A DNA stretch of 64,000 bases from UBA4582 sp038106185 (GTDB taxonomy: Bacteria; Pseudomonadota; Gammaproteobacteria; Pseudomonadales; Azotimanducaceae), in contig JAYODE010000001.1 in NCBI GenBank assembly GCA_038106185.1, positions 186,001-250,000 of the forward strand, given 5' to 3'. The notes under the pieces are model-generated. The model saw only the letters and a list, made by a program, of their open reading frames with translations, was not told the origin of the DNA and ran no database searches. The position numbers and the translations under genes were made by a program. This document shows, one piece after another, positions 56,009 to 64,000 of this stretch (position 1 is its first letter; each line of letters starts with the position of its first letter).

Positions 56009-56989
56009 TCAGGCTATTTTGACCGCCGCATCGATTCGTGTGATCAGCTCTTCATCCAGGGGCTCAGCATCAGCAGCGGCCAGGCAATCATTCAACTCAT
56101 CTCGATTCTTCACACCCAGAACTACCGTATCAACCCCTGGCATCGATAAAGCGTACTGATGGGCGAGAAAGGCCATGGAGACACCTAGCTCTGCGGCGAT
56201 CGCCCGTACACCCCACGCGCGATGAAAGTCGATGAGTTCTGCAGACCCCGGCTTGACCTCTCTATCAATCGCAGTCGTCAGGGATCCTGCTGCCACCGCT
56301 CGAATGCCCATAACACCGACGCCTCTCGTCTGGGCAGCACGAATAACAGCGCGCGGGTTTGCAGTCTCTGCACAAATCGCCATGTTTCCGGGAGAGTCCA
56401 GCAGGTTCGCAATACACTGCACGATATCCGGGCGCTTTTGATCATCCAGCAAACCAAGGTTGGTGGCCTGGGTACTGGCAGCCGTCACTCCCCAGGCGCC
56501 AATTCGACCCTGTTGTTTAAGCTTCTCAAATACTCGCACCACATGATCCTGGTAGTTACGCCATTCAACAGCGATGTGTGGCATTGCCCTGGGTCTAACA
56601 CCCTCGTTCCAACCATCAGGTATCACATACCCATGGAGAATAAAGACATCAATATAATCTCGCTGCAGTCGTGCACAACTGGCATTCAGCGACTGAATCA
56701 ACTTGTCTTCGATCAACTCACCCGCGACTCCACCTACCATGCACTTAGTAGTGACGCGCACATCATCGGGATAGCCATCGGCAAAAGCTAAGCCCATGAC
56801 AGTCTCGGCCTCGCCCTGACCATAGAGCGGAGCCATATCGAACAGGGTGATACCACCAGCGTAGCTGGCCTTAACCGTTGCCAACGCTTCTTCTCGCGAA
56901 GTTGCTCCCCAGACTTGGCCAATACCACCGCCGCCCAGGGTTAATCGACTGACGGGGCCTACGGCACCCAGTGAACTCGTTTGCATCAT
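56009..56989 (-). CDS. Aldo/keto reductase
   Basis: A 326-residue NADPH-dependent oxidoreductase. The catalytic tetrad is visible as Asp in FDMAPLYG, the Tyr of the same motif, Lys in TTKCM and His in ILHGY. It resembles the aldose (L-fucose / D-threo-aldose) dehydrogenase branch, which oxidises sugars to lactones. The frame opens at 57028. Adjacent ATGs at 56989 and 56986 follow GGAG and are better starts. Confidence 0.85.
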   Translation of the reverse strand: MMQTSSLGAVGPVSRLTLGGGGIGQVWGATSREEALATVKASYAGGITLFDMAPLYGQGEAETVMGLAFADGYPDDVRVTTKCMVGGVAGELIEDKLIQSLNASCARLQRDYIDVFILHGYVIPDGWNEGVRPRAMPHIAVEWRNYQDHVVRVFEKLKQQGRIGAWGVTAASTQATNLGLLDDQKRPDIVQCIANLLDSPGNMAICAETANPRAVIRAAQTRGVGVMGIRAVAAGSLTTAIDREVKPGSAELIDFHRAWGVRAIAAELGVSMAFLAHQYALSMPGVDTVVLGVKNRDELNDCLAAADAEPLDEELITRIDAAVKIA

Positions 56990-57172
56990 CTTCTCCAATA
57001 TTCGAATAGTCGGAACCCTATCAAGCATCTCTTAAAACCAGATGGATCGAGCGTTGGCAGCAGGCCTTCAATAAACACCAAAACGATGCATCATGGGCTA
57101 TAATCGGCTCACCAACAAACTCTGACAAGCGGCATATTACAAGTGGTAAGCATCGGGATCTGGTGTAAGAGG

Positions 57173-57826
57173 ATGCTATTAGCGGCCAGGATATATTCGC
57201 CAATGGCCCTCCTCGTTATTTGCCTGGGCGCAAACTCTGGCTTCGCTGAGGAACTCAAGGGTCAGGTCGTGGCCATAGCAGACGGTGACACCTTTACCCT
57301 CTTAGTTGATAAGTTACAGCATAAAATCAGGTTAGCGGAAATCGATGCACCGGAACGCGCCCAGCCCTGGGGCCAAAGAGCCAAGCAAGCGCTGGCCGAG
57401 AAGATATTTCAGCAGAATGTCTTAGTCCAGATCACCGGCCGTGATCGCTATGGCCGAATACTGGGGCGAGTATTTCTCGCTCAACGTGACGTCAATCGAG
57501 AACTGGTGGACGAGGGTCATGCTTGGGCTTATCGGCAGTATCTTACTGACCAAAACTTCCTCGTCGGAGAAAACCGAGCTCATGAGCAGCAACTGGGCCT
57601 CTGGGCCGCAACCAATCCAGTCGCACCCTGGGACTGGAGACGTGGCGAGCGCGAGGTTAAATTTCAAAACACACCTTTGGTTGCCGCAAGTCTGCAGTGT
57701 GGTAGCAAGCGATACTGTCGAGAGATGGAAAGCTGTAACGAGGCTCGCTTTTACCTGCTAACCTGCGGTGTCACTCGCCTTGATGGTGACGGAGATGGCG
57801 TACCCTGCGAGAAATTATGTCAATGA
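57173..57826 (+). CDS. Secreted thermonuclease-like nuclease with Excalibur domain
   Basis: About 217 residues: a signal peptide (cleavage near GFA/EE), an SNase domain and a C-terminal Excalibur calcium-binding motif (DGDGDGVPCE). Catalytic SNase residues are seen in IADGDTFTL, IRLAEIDAPERAQPWG and RDRYGRILGRVFL. The frame starts at GTG 57143; ATG 57173 or 57203 is also possible. Probably a periplasmic or exported nuclease. Confidence 0.87.
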   Translation: MLLAARIYSPMALLVICLGANSGFAEELKGQVVAIADGDTFTLLVDKLQHKIRLAEIDAPERAQPWGQRAKQALAEKIFQQNVLVQITGRDRYGRILGRVFLAQRDVNRELVDEGHAWAYRQYLTDQNFLVGENRAHEQQLGLWAATNPVAPWDWRRGEREVKFQNTPLVAASLQCGSKRYCREMESCNEARFYLLTCGVTRLDGDGDGVPCEKLCQ

Positions 57827-57911
57827 ATCCGTTAGACCAATCACGCTCCACGTATTAGGATAGTCACAGCGTCACCCAGACTAGCGTGATCTAAGAGCGG
57901 ACTATCGCACC

Positions 57912-58277
57912 ATGAGCCAGGGCATTAACAAGGTCATTCTCATCGGCAATCTCGGGCAGGATCCTGAAACGCGATTTATGCCCAATGGTAAGGCTGTCAC
58001 TACCTGTAGTATTGCCACCAGCAAGACAGTGAAAGACCGGAAAACCGGCGAGTCGATTGAAAGAACCCAATGGCACCGTCTGGTATTTTTAAATCACTTG
58101 GCCGAAATAGCTGGCAAACACCTCAAGCAAGGTCATCAAATTTACGTCGAAGGCGAGATGCAGACGAAGCAGTGGGAGAAAGACGGCCAGAAACATTATT
58201 CCACCGAAGTTATTGCCAGCGAGTTACAGATTTTTGCCAGCAAACCCTCGAATAAAACCTTGGGCACCGCCGAATAG
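57912..58277 (+). CDS. ssb: Short single-stranded DNA-binding protein
   Basis: A 121-residue OB-fold SSB beginning NKVILIGNLGQDPETRFMPNG. The ssDNA-binding core (residues 5-110) is complete. The long linker and the acidic DDIPF-type tail that recruits partner proteins are absent; the protein ends SNKTLGTAE. It may be a second, specialised SSB, or the organism's only SSB with reduced partner binding. Confidence 0.93.
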   Translation: MSQGINKVILIGNLGQDPETRFMPNGKAVTTCSIATSKTVKDRKTGESIERTQWHRLVFLNHLAEIAGKHLKQGHQIYVEGEMQTKQWEKDGQKHYSTEVIASELQIFASKPSNKTLGTAE

Positions 58278-58373
58278 CTTGATCCAAACTGGCGTCTTTA
58301 CCAACTCAACCGTCATCTCCTCACTTTTATCTACTGGCGCCTTGCTAACTCTGGCAAGAGCCGATTTTTAAAC

Positions 58374-59510
58374 CTAAAACAGTCGCTTGGATGCGATCTC
58401 GGCACCCTGGGCGAGCGCTGCCAACTTAGCAAAGGCAACATCCGGATCTACACCCTGCATACCCACGTGAACGCTAAAACCGCAGTCTACGCCAGCCATC
58501 AGTTGGGCTGGGTCAATTAATTTACCGTAGCGCATGATCCGTTGAGCAACCAGTTCGGGGTGTTCGATATAGTTTGATTGACACTCAATGACACCTGGAC
58601 ACAGAATCTTGTTGGCAGGCACTCGAGTCTCTTCAAAGATAGACCACTCATGGGCATGCCTGGGATTAGCGGCCTCAAATAATATAGTCTGAGGTTTTGC
58701 GTCCCAAACGAGATCAATGATTTCTGCCAGCGCCACATCACAATGATGGGGTCCCGGATAGTTACCCCAACATAGATGCATGCGCAACTGCTCTTCCGGA
58801 ATGTTGCGTACCGCGTGATTCAATGCAGCAATGTTCATCCCCATGCGTTTACGATAGTCCTCAAGGCTCAGGTTCGCATAGTTGGTATGCCGCCCCATAG
58901 CCAGGTCTGGACAGTCCAGTTGTACCTTAGCGCCAGAGGCAGCGATTGCCTCGTACTCATGGCGCATCGCCTCTGCGATGGCAAAGACATAGGCTTCATC
59001 GCTCTCGTAGTGCTGATTCTCAAAGAAAATGGACACAACACCAGGAGATGCGGCGCTCGAAAATATCGTGGAAATACCGTGACCGGCCGCAGCCTTGTTG
59101 AGGTTTACCATATCCAGCTGCGCAGCCATCGGATCGCTGACTCTGATTTCACCGGTACAGGCTGGCGCATAGCGTTTTTTACGACCGGGATTAGCCGCGA
59201 CGACGTCTTTTGATCGAGGGTACTCCTCCAGATCTTGGAAAAAATAGCTTTCTACCGCCTGACCACCAAACCCACTCAACCTATCTTTCACATAGGTCGC
59301 ATAGCTGGGTTTTGACATCTCGCCATCATTTAAATAAGTGATCCCACTGTTCGCTTGGCGGCGGAAGACTAGCTCGACAGCCTCAACAATGGCCTCGTCT
59401 AGCGCTTTCGCATCAATGGGGATACCATCGGCCACCGCCCACATCAGCTTGATGAGATCGTCAGGTCTCGGCAGACTCCCGGTATGCGTTGTTTCGATCT
59501 TGTTAGCCAC
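58374..59510 (-). CDS. MetE-like zinc methyltransferase (cobalamin-independent methionine synthase II family)
   Basis: A 378-residue TIM barrel equal to the catalytic half of MetE, without the N-terminal half. Zinc ligands are H245 and C247 (MHLCWGN), E279 (FEAANPRH) and C343 (GVDCGFS). Stand-alone proteins of this type transfer methyl or alkyl groups in catabolic settings, or act on corrinoid-independent methyl donors. It is the last gene of a five-gene operon. Its substrate is unknown. Confidence 0.83.
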   Translation of the reverse strand: MANKIETTHTGSLPRPDDLIKLMWAVADGIPIDAKALDEAIVEAVELVFRRQANSGITYLNDGEMSKPSYATYVKDRLSGFGGQAVESYFFQDLEEYPRSKDVVAANPGRKKRYAPACTGEIRVSDPMAAQLDMVNLNKAAAGHGISTIFSSAASPGVVSIFFENQHYESDEAYVFAIAEAMRHEYEAIAASGAKVQLDCPDLAMGRHTNYANLSLEDYRKRMGMNIAALNHAVRNIPEEQLRMHLCWGNYPGPHHCDVALAEIIDLVWDAKPQTILFEAANPRHAHEWSIFEETRVPANKILCPGVIECQSNYIEHPELVAQRIMRYGKLIDPAQLMAGVDCGFSVHVGMQGVDPDVAFAKLAALAQGAEIASKRLF

Positions 59511-59569
59511 TATTATTCCCCCACTCGCCCGCTTATCCGTGAATTGGCAGACAGATCCGGTTTAGTTAA

Positions 59570-60901
59570 TTAGAGTTTACCCATTAGCACGTCACTGTAA
59601 TCGACGAGCTTGGACTTATAGGTTTCTCTCGGTAGAGAATTGTAAGGCACGAGAGTGACTTTGGTCGTCACTAGCAGGCGCTCTCGAATTGCAGACTCGA
59701 TGGCTCTTTTCAACTGCGCCTGATCCACTGCCGAATCTGGACCTAACTCGATCTGCACCGGCAACGGCGGATCCTGCATGACACCCACCGCCGTGGGACG
59801 AATTAGCACCATCCCAGAGGTACCGGGGGTGAATTCCTGCACGATGCTACGAACGGCCGTAGGAAACAGGTTAACGCCACGTACGATCAACATATCGTCG
59901 GTACGGCCAATACAGCGTATGCGTGGACCCGTTCTCCCCGTCGGATTCGGTTTCATATTGACAACAACGTGGTCTCGGCTTCGAAACCTTAACAGCGGCA
60001 TGGCTTCTCGCTTAAGTGCCGTATAAACCAACTCCCCTTCTGCGCCATCTTCCCAGGCCTTGGGCGCCCCCGTCAAAGGATCGATGAGCTCAACATGAAC
60101 GAACTCACGCGCCATAAAATGCATACCCTGACCGTCTGCATCCTCTGCCCAAGTCGACAAAGAGATATCGCCTATTCCCATTGATTCACGAACCTGACAA
60201 CCAAATGCTGTCTCGATCTTATCGCGAATCAGCGGATCGCCCCCACCAGGCTCACCCGCTGTAATCATATTTTTTAAACCCAGGCTTCGAGTGTCTATGC
60301 CATGCTCAAGGCAATAATCAATCAAATACAGACCATAGGATGGGGTACAGCTGATCCCGGTCGCTCGCATTTTTTGAATAGCGGTCACAAGTCGCTCCGT
60401 GTTACCGGTGCCGACGGGGATAACCGTACAACCAATCTTGTCAAATCCGTAATAGACCGCACCGGCAACAAAGGGCCCGGCATTAAACCCGACCGCAATT
60501 CTCTGCCCCTTATGAAAGCCTGCGGCAGAATAACCACGAGCGACATTGGTCGCGTACATATCTATGTCATGATTGGTCAAACCCAAGTAGCAAGGCACCC
60601 CAGTCGTACCGCTGGTGCTGAATACACGACGCAGGTTTTCAGAGTCACAGGCCAGATGATCGCCAAAGGGCGGCACAGCGGCCTGGGTTGCCCTGAGTTC
60701 ATCTTTTTCAGTAAAGGGTAGTTGAGCAATATTTTCGAGCCCGCCCACCTGCTCTGCCGAGCTAAAGCCGGCAGCTTTCAGTTTGTTCTGGTAAAACGTT
60801 GAGTGCGCAAATAGATACTCGATTTGCTTGCGATAACTCAACTTGTCAAAGCCCAGTTGATCTTCAGGCGAGCGCGTTTCTACTTCGGGATCGTAAATCA
60901 T
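59570..60901 (-). CDS. Phenylacetate-CoA ligase-like adenylate-forming enzyme
   Basis: A 443-residue AMP-forming ligase of the PaaK type. It has the P-loop STSGTTGVPCYLG, a GEPGGGDPLIRD region, ESMGIGDIS for adenylate, and the hinge IRCIGRTDDMLIVRGVNLFP. It activates an aryl or similar acid as a CoA thioester. The frame is open to 61027 but would overlap the flavodoxin gene; ATG 60901 follows AGGA. It lies 59 bp upstream of the MetE-like gene. Confidence 0.88.
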   Translation of the reverse strand: MIYDPEVETRSPEDQLGFDKLSYRKQIEYLFAHSTFYQNKLKAAGFSSAEQVGGLENIAQLPFTEKDELRATQAAVPPFGDHLACDSENLRRVFSTSGTTGVPCYLGLTNHDIDMYATNVARGYSAAGFHKGQRIAVGFNAGPFVAGAVYYGFDKIGCTVIPVGTGNTERLVTAIQKMRATGISCTPSYGLYLIDYCLEHGIDTRSLGLKNMITAGEPGGGDPLIRDKIETAFGCQVRESMGIGDISLSTWAEDADGQGMHFMAREFVHVELIDPLTGAPKAWEDGAEGELVYTALKREAMPLLRFRSRDHVVVNMKPNPTGRTGPRIRCIGRTDDMLIVRGVNLFPTAVRSIVQEFTPGTSGMVLIRPTAVGVMQDPPLPVQIELGPDSAVDQAQLKRAIESAIRERLLVTTKVTLVPYNSLPRETYKSKLVDYSDVLMGKL

Positions 60902-60923
60902 AAATTTCCTGCTTCGGTCCTGG

Positions 60924-61505
60924 TCAGGCTTTCCAGCGTAACGTGCATAATGCAACACGACGCCCCAGCGCCTTAGCGGTTTCCAGATCTGATGTAATCG
61001 GGCCATCATCAGGGCCAACATCAACATTCGACTGCGCCATGGCGCCCAGGGAGGCTCCTAGGCGATTAAGGTCGTTAGGACTGCCACCCGTACTGTTGTT
61101 CCCTGGCGCCACGTTCAGATTGACCCAAACCATGCCGTGCTGGGCTGCAAAGGTCACAAACTCAATCAGGGTGTTTTGCTTATCACCATTTTGTGACCCG
61201 GAATTCGTAAAGCCGGCAGCCAGCTTGTCTTGCCACTTTCCCGTCATCCAGCGACCCGACGATGCTTCCATAAACTTCTTAAAATCGGCCGAGGCAGACC
61301 CCATGTAGGTTGGACTGCCAAAGATAACGGCACTGGCTGAATCCAGAGACTGCCAGCCTTCAGCTTCGGCATTCTCAAGTGCTGAAACAGACATCAGCGT
61401 ACATTCAACACCGCTCACTGATGCCGCGCCGGCGGCAACGGCTTCAGCCTGCTTCAAGGTGTGGCCGTAGCCACTGTGATAGATGACCACTACAGATTCT
61501 GACAT
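60924..61505 (-). CDS. Flavodoxin / NAD(P)H:quinone oxidoreductase (WrbA-like)
   Basis: A 193-residue flavodoxin-fold protein. FMN phosphate binding is seen in YHSGYGHTLKQAEAV, and the ring contacts in FGSPTYMGSASADFKKFME. It probably reduces quinones or supplies electrons from NAD(P)H. It sits 22 bp ahead of the CoA ligase and 17 bp after the VOC gene, within the same operon. Confidence 0.86.
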   Translation of the reverse strand: MSESVVVIYHSGYGHTLKQAEAVAAGAASVSGVECTLMSVSALENAEAEGWQSLDSASAVIFGSPTYMGSASADFKKFMEASSGRWMTGKWQDKLAAGFTNSGSQNGDKQNTLIEFVTFAAQHGMVWVNLNVAPGNNSTGGSPNDLNRLGASLGAMAQSNVDVGPDDGPITSDLETAKALGRRVALCTLRWKA

Positions 61506-61522
61506 TTTTGATCTCTCCCTAC

Positions 61523-62065
61523 CTAGCGATGGTAGGCCTCGTTGTTAGGCGAATGATCCCCTGCCAGCCATCGCTGCAGCTCCGCATGGGCGGTTACTTT
61601 CTTGTCTGCGTTGATCTGCTCTACATCCTCATGATCCACTGTAAACTCAATCAGTAATCCAGCGGGATCGAAGACGTAGAGCGAATAGCAGTAACCATGA
61701 TTAAGAATATAAGTCTGTGGTTCGCTGACACCTGCCGCAGCCAAACGATCGCGAATACCATCTTGCGCCGCCTGATCGACTTTCATCGCAAGATGGCGAA
61801 ACCCGGAAGGTGGCAACTCAGGGCCAAACTCTTGAGCATCGCTGTCATCGGCGAATTGGAAAAATGCCAGCGACTCACCGTGGCCTATATCAAAGAAGCA
61901 GTGCATATAAACACGCTCTTTGCCAAACAGGTCCGTTTTCTCACACCAGGTCGCACTCAAGGGAAAGCCTATGATGTCCTCGTAGAAGGCGCGTACCGCC
62001 TCCATGTCTCGCGTCACATAAGCATTGTGGTGTAACTTTGTGCTCACAGATTCAATCGTACTCAT
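61523..62065 (-). CDS. VOC-family protein (glyoxalase / extradiol dioxygenase superfamily)
   Basis: A 180-residue protein with paired beta-alpha-beta-beta-beta units. Likely metal ligands are the histidine in KLHHNAYVTRD, a second in GFRHLAMKV and the glutamate in GLLIEFTVDHED. A large tyrosine-rich segment (NHGYCYSLYVFDPAG) may bind an aromatic substrate. Dioxygenase, lyase or resistance functions are all possible. It is 21 bp downstream of the TonB receptor. Confidence 0.83.
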   Translation of the reverse strand: MSTIESVSTKLHHNAYVTRDMEAVRAFYEDIIGFPLSATWCEKTDLFGKERVYMHCFFDIGHGESLAFFQFADDSDAQEFGPELPPSGFRHLAMKVDQAAQDGIRDRLAAAGVSEPQTYILNHGYCYSLYVFDPAGLLIEFTVDHEDVEQINADKKVTAHAELQRWLAGDHSPNNEAYHR

Positions 62066-62086
62066 GATTGAGGGTCTCCTATGCTT

Positions 62087-64000
62087 CTAAAAGTTTTTAA
62101 TAAAAGACAGGCCGAATCGACGTGGTGGTGCCTTCCAAAGGAAGTTTAAGCCTGGCGCTGGCCCTGGCGAAAACTCAGCATTGTATTCCTCGTCAAAGGC
62201 GTTTTTGGTCCACAGTACTAAGGACCAGTCATCTTCAGACTCAAAGCCTACTCGAGCGTCCACCAGATCAACCGGCGAGCGAACTGAAATATTACCTGGA
62301 TCCCAGTAAGTATCACCAATATGCTGATAGTCGATTCGACCCGTTAAATACAGTCCATCCATTGACGCGATGGGATAGCGTAGCTGCAAGCCGGCGTTCA
62401 CTGTATTCTTAGAAACCAGCGGTGCTTCGTTACCATTATCTTCAGGATCAGCCGCTTTAACAATTTTACTGTCAGTCAAACCGAGCCCGAAATAGCCGGT
62501 CAAATAGTCATTCAAATAAGCATTGGCCTCAAGCTCGAGTCCGACATATTCGACTTCCGGAATGTTCCCCAGGTTTTGGGTACTGGTCGTTGGGTCATAA
62601 AAGAAGAAGTAAGCATTGTCGAAGTCTGTACTGTAGACGCTCAGAGAAGTACTGAAGCGGCCGTCCAAAAAGGTGCTCTTGATACCCGCTTCAAAGGTGT
62701 CAGCGACTTGGGCACCGAACACATCTTCTACACCAGGTTCAGTAATCGCGGCGCCCACACCAGTCTGATTAAATCCGCCACTACGGAAGCCTCGAGACCA
62801 GCCACCATAGATCGTCAGGTCTTCGGACGGTAAATAGCGGAGATTGATCTTTGGCTGCAATTCGCTGAAGGTCTCCTCACGAACTTCGCCAAAGACAATA
62901 CCAATTCCACCGGTAGGATCATAAAGTGGCTCCGTCAGTGTGGTATTTTCTCGCGTGTCACGATCATACCGAAGAGACAAAGAGGCTTCAAAGGTATCGG
63001 TAAAATCGTAAGCAATATCACCAAAGACAGCCCAAGCAAAATTGTCTTGCGCATCAGCCAACAGGCTCAACTGCGGGCTTGGATTCGTCGGATCGACAAA
63101 CAGGGACACCCTGGGCACCTTATAGACAGGAAACACTCCCTGATTTCGATCGATCTGGTTGCCGGTTGAAATGTAGCGGTCTGTGGCTATCGCATAAGTA
63201 CCAACAATCCACCGCAGACGCTCACTTGCAGGGGATGTATAACGGAACTCCTGACTGACCGAGTCACTTTCCAGGTACTGGGTCTGGCTCAGATCAGCGA
63301 ACCCGTCGCCGGTCAAACTCGCAGTAAGAGCACCAATGGGAAAGAAGTTAATTAACGACTCGCCGGGTGGCACAAAATTGAAATTGTCACCGGTCAACAA
63401 CTCCTCAAGATCATCATATGCAGTAATTGAAGTGAAGGTTCCGCCATCCGCAAAGGCATACTCAAGCTTCAGACTGGAGTTGAAAATATCACGCTCGTTG
63501 ACGCCAGGATTATTCACTCGAATATCCAGCGCGGTATCATCGGCTTCCGCATCAATTACAAAATATAACGCCTGGGTATCCAGATTAGATTGACTAATTC
63601 TGAAGTCAGCTTGAAAGTTATCAGTCGGCTCCCAAAGCAGCTTCAAGCGGCCGGATATATCTTTATAGGGATCGGCTTTCTCGCCCAGATAGGCATTGTC
63701 TAGAAAACCATCGGTGTCAATATAAGACAGTGACGCGCGATACTTCAGCGTCGTTGAATCGCCGACTGGACCACTAACGAAACCTTTTGCCGTATAGCCT
63801 GGACCAGAATCAGCCCCGACTTCAATCCGACCCGACAATTCATCACTGGGCTGCCGAGTTTGTATCGTAATCGCACCGCCAATCGCGTTGCGACCGTACA
63901 GCGCTCCTTGGGGCCCGCGCAGGACCTCGATTTGCTGAATATCAAAGAGCTGCTGAGTAAACTGAGCTGGATTGGCCATTAAGACGCCATCAACCAACAC
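62087..64000 (-). CDS. TonB-dependent outer-membrane receptor, N-terminus beyond window
   Basis: The C-terminal 637 residues of a TonB-dependent receptor. The end of the plug domain is seen (VEVLRGPQGALYGRNAIGGAI-type motif, here IEVLRGPQGALYGRNAIGG), followed by the beta-barrel and a terminal aromatic strand ending in KNF. The closest style is the FecA/CirA-like receptor of marine and sphingomonad catabolic clusters, not a classical SusC. It is the first visible gene of the operon with VOC, flavodoxin, CoA ligase and MetE-like genes, and probably imports their substrate. Confidence 0.93.
   Translation of the reverse strand: MLVDGVLMANPAQFTQQLFDIQQIEVLRGPQGALYGRNAIGGAITIQTRQPSDELSGRIEVGADSGPGYTAKGFVSGPVGDSTTLKYRASLSYIDTDGFLDNAYLGEKADPYKDISGRLKLLWEPTDNFQADFRISQSNLDTQALYFVIDAEADDTALDIRVNNPGVNERDIFNSSLKLEYAFADGGTFTSITAYDDLEELLTGDNFNFVPPGESLINFFPIGALTASLTGDGFADLSQTQYLESDSVSQEFRYTSPASERLRWIVGTYAIATDRYISTGNQIDRNQGVFPVYKVPRVSLFVDPTNPSPQLSLLADAQDNFAWAVFGDIAYDFTDTFEASLSLRYDRDTRENTTLTEPLYDPTGGIGIVFGEVREETFSELQPKINLRYLPSEDLTIYGGWSRGFRSGGFNQTGVGAAITEPGVEDVFGAQVADTFEAGIKSTFLDGRFSTSLSVYSTDFDNAYFFFYDPTTSTQNLGNIPEVEYVGLELEANAYLNDYLTGYFGLGLTDSKIVKAADPEDNGNEAPLVSKNTVNAGLQLRYPIASMDGLYLTGRIDYQHIGDTYWDPGNISVRSPVDLVDARVGFESEDDWSLVLWTKNAFDEEYNAEFSPGPAPGLNFLWKAPPRRFGLSFIKNF

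Overview
The window reads as one chromosomal segment of a free-living, probably marine, gammaproteobacterium. The support is the gene order tRNA-Leu / tig / clpP / clpX / lon / hupB / ppiD, a rnhA-dnaQ-nudC neighbourhood, a complete lolCDE operon, a Gram-negative porin, a TonB-dependent receptor, an NqrM/ApbE pair typical of Na+-pumping NADH dehydrogenase, and base composition near 50% GC. No phage, insertion sequence, CRISPR array or integrase was seen. Three gaps of exactly 100 N (18504-18603, 27572-27671, 32084-32183) show that this is a draft scaffold. At least one gap (32084-32183) is flanked by identical 55-bp ends.

Layout. 1-4285: a minus-strand set (FAD-dependent 2-hydroxyacid oxidase, pdxH, slyD, a CDF metal exporter cut by the window edge) and a second, divergent CDF exporter. 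4282-4768: a small unknown gene behind a promoter carrying two perfect LexA boxes. 4773-7425: clpB with a sigma-32 type promoter. 7690-12888: dgkA, greB, hisC, a DUF2244 protein, then a TIR / transmembrane / TPR protein overlapping a small secreted six-cysteine protein. 13063-18492: porin and pstSCAB-phoU behind a four-repeat PhoB box. 18711-31517: tesB, comEC, DUF2062, lolCDE, a divergent DAHP synthase, nqrM, apbE, a thioesterase, and the arsJ/GAPDH pentavalent-arsenic efflux pair. 31686-41444: a lipoprotein, selA-selB, an SDR, nudC, dnaQ, rnhA, a methyltransferase and mltD. 41709-50845: the ppiD-hupB-lon-clpX-clpP-tig protein-quality-control block and a tRNA-Leu(UAG). 51238-64000: accessory metabolism. 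This holds a phosphotriesterase-like hydrolase, a PqqB-like MBL protein, a threonine-dehydratase-like enzyme, a GPH-type symporter, an aldo/keto reductase, a secreted nuclease and a short SSB. It ends with a tight five-gene operon: TonB receptor, VOC protein, flavodoxin, phenylacetate-CoA-ligase-like enzyme and MetE-like methyltransferase.

How the genes work together. Much of the window is stress and envelope housekeeping: proteases and chaperones (ClpB, Lon, ClpXP, trigger factor, PpiD), lipoprotein export (LolCDE), phosphate starvation (Pst/PhoU/porin) and metal or arsenic efflux. The parts least explained by known biology are the SOS-controlled small protein, the TIR-TPR plus secreted Cys-rich pair, and the right-hand catabolic operon. 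A further oddity is the frequency of short (9-18 bp) perfect tandem duplications in 3' flanks, intergenic spacers and a few coding regions; two of the three assembly gaps sit next to such repeats.
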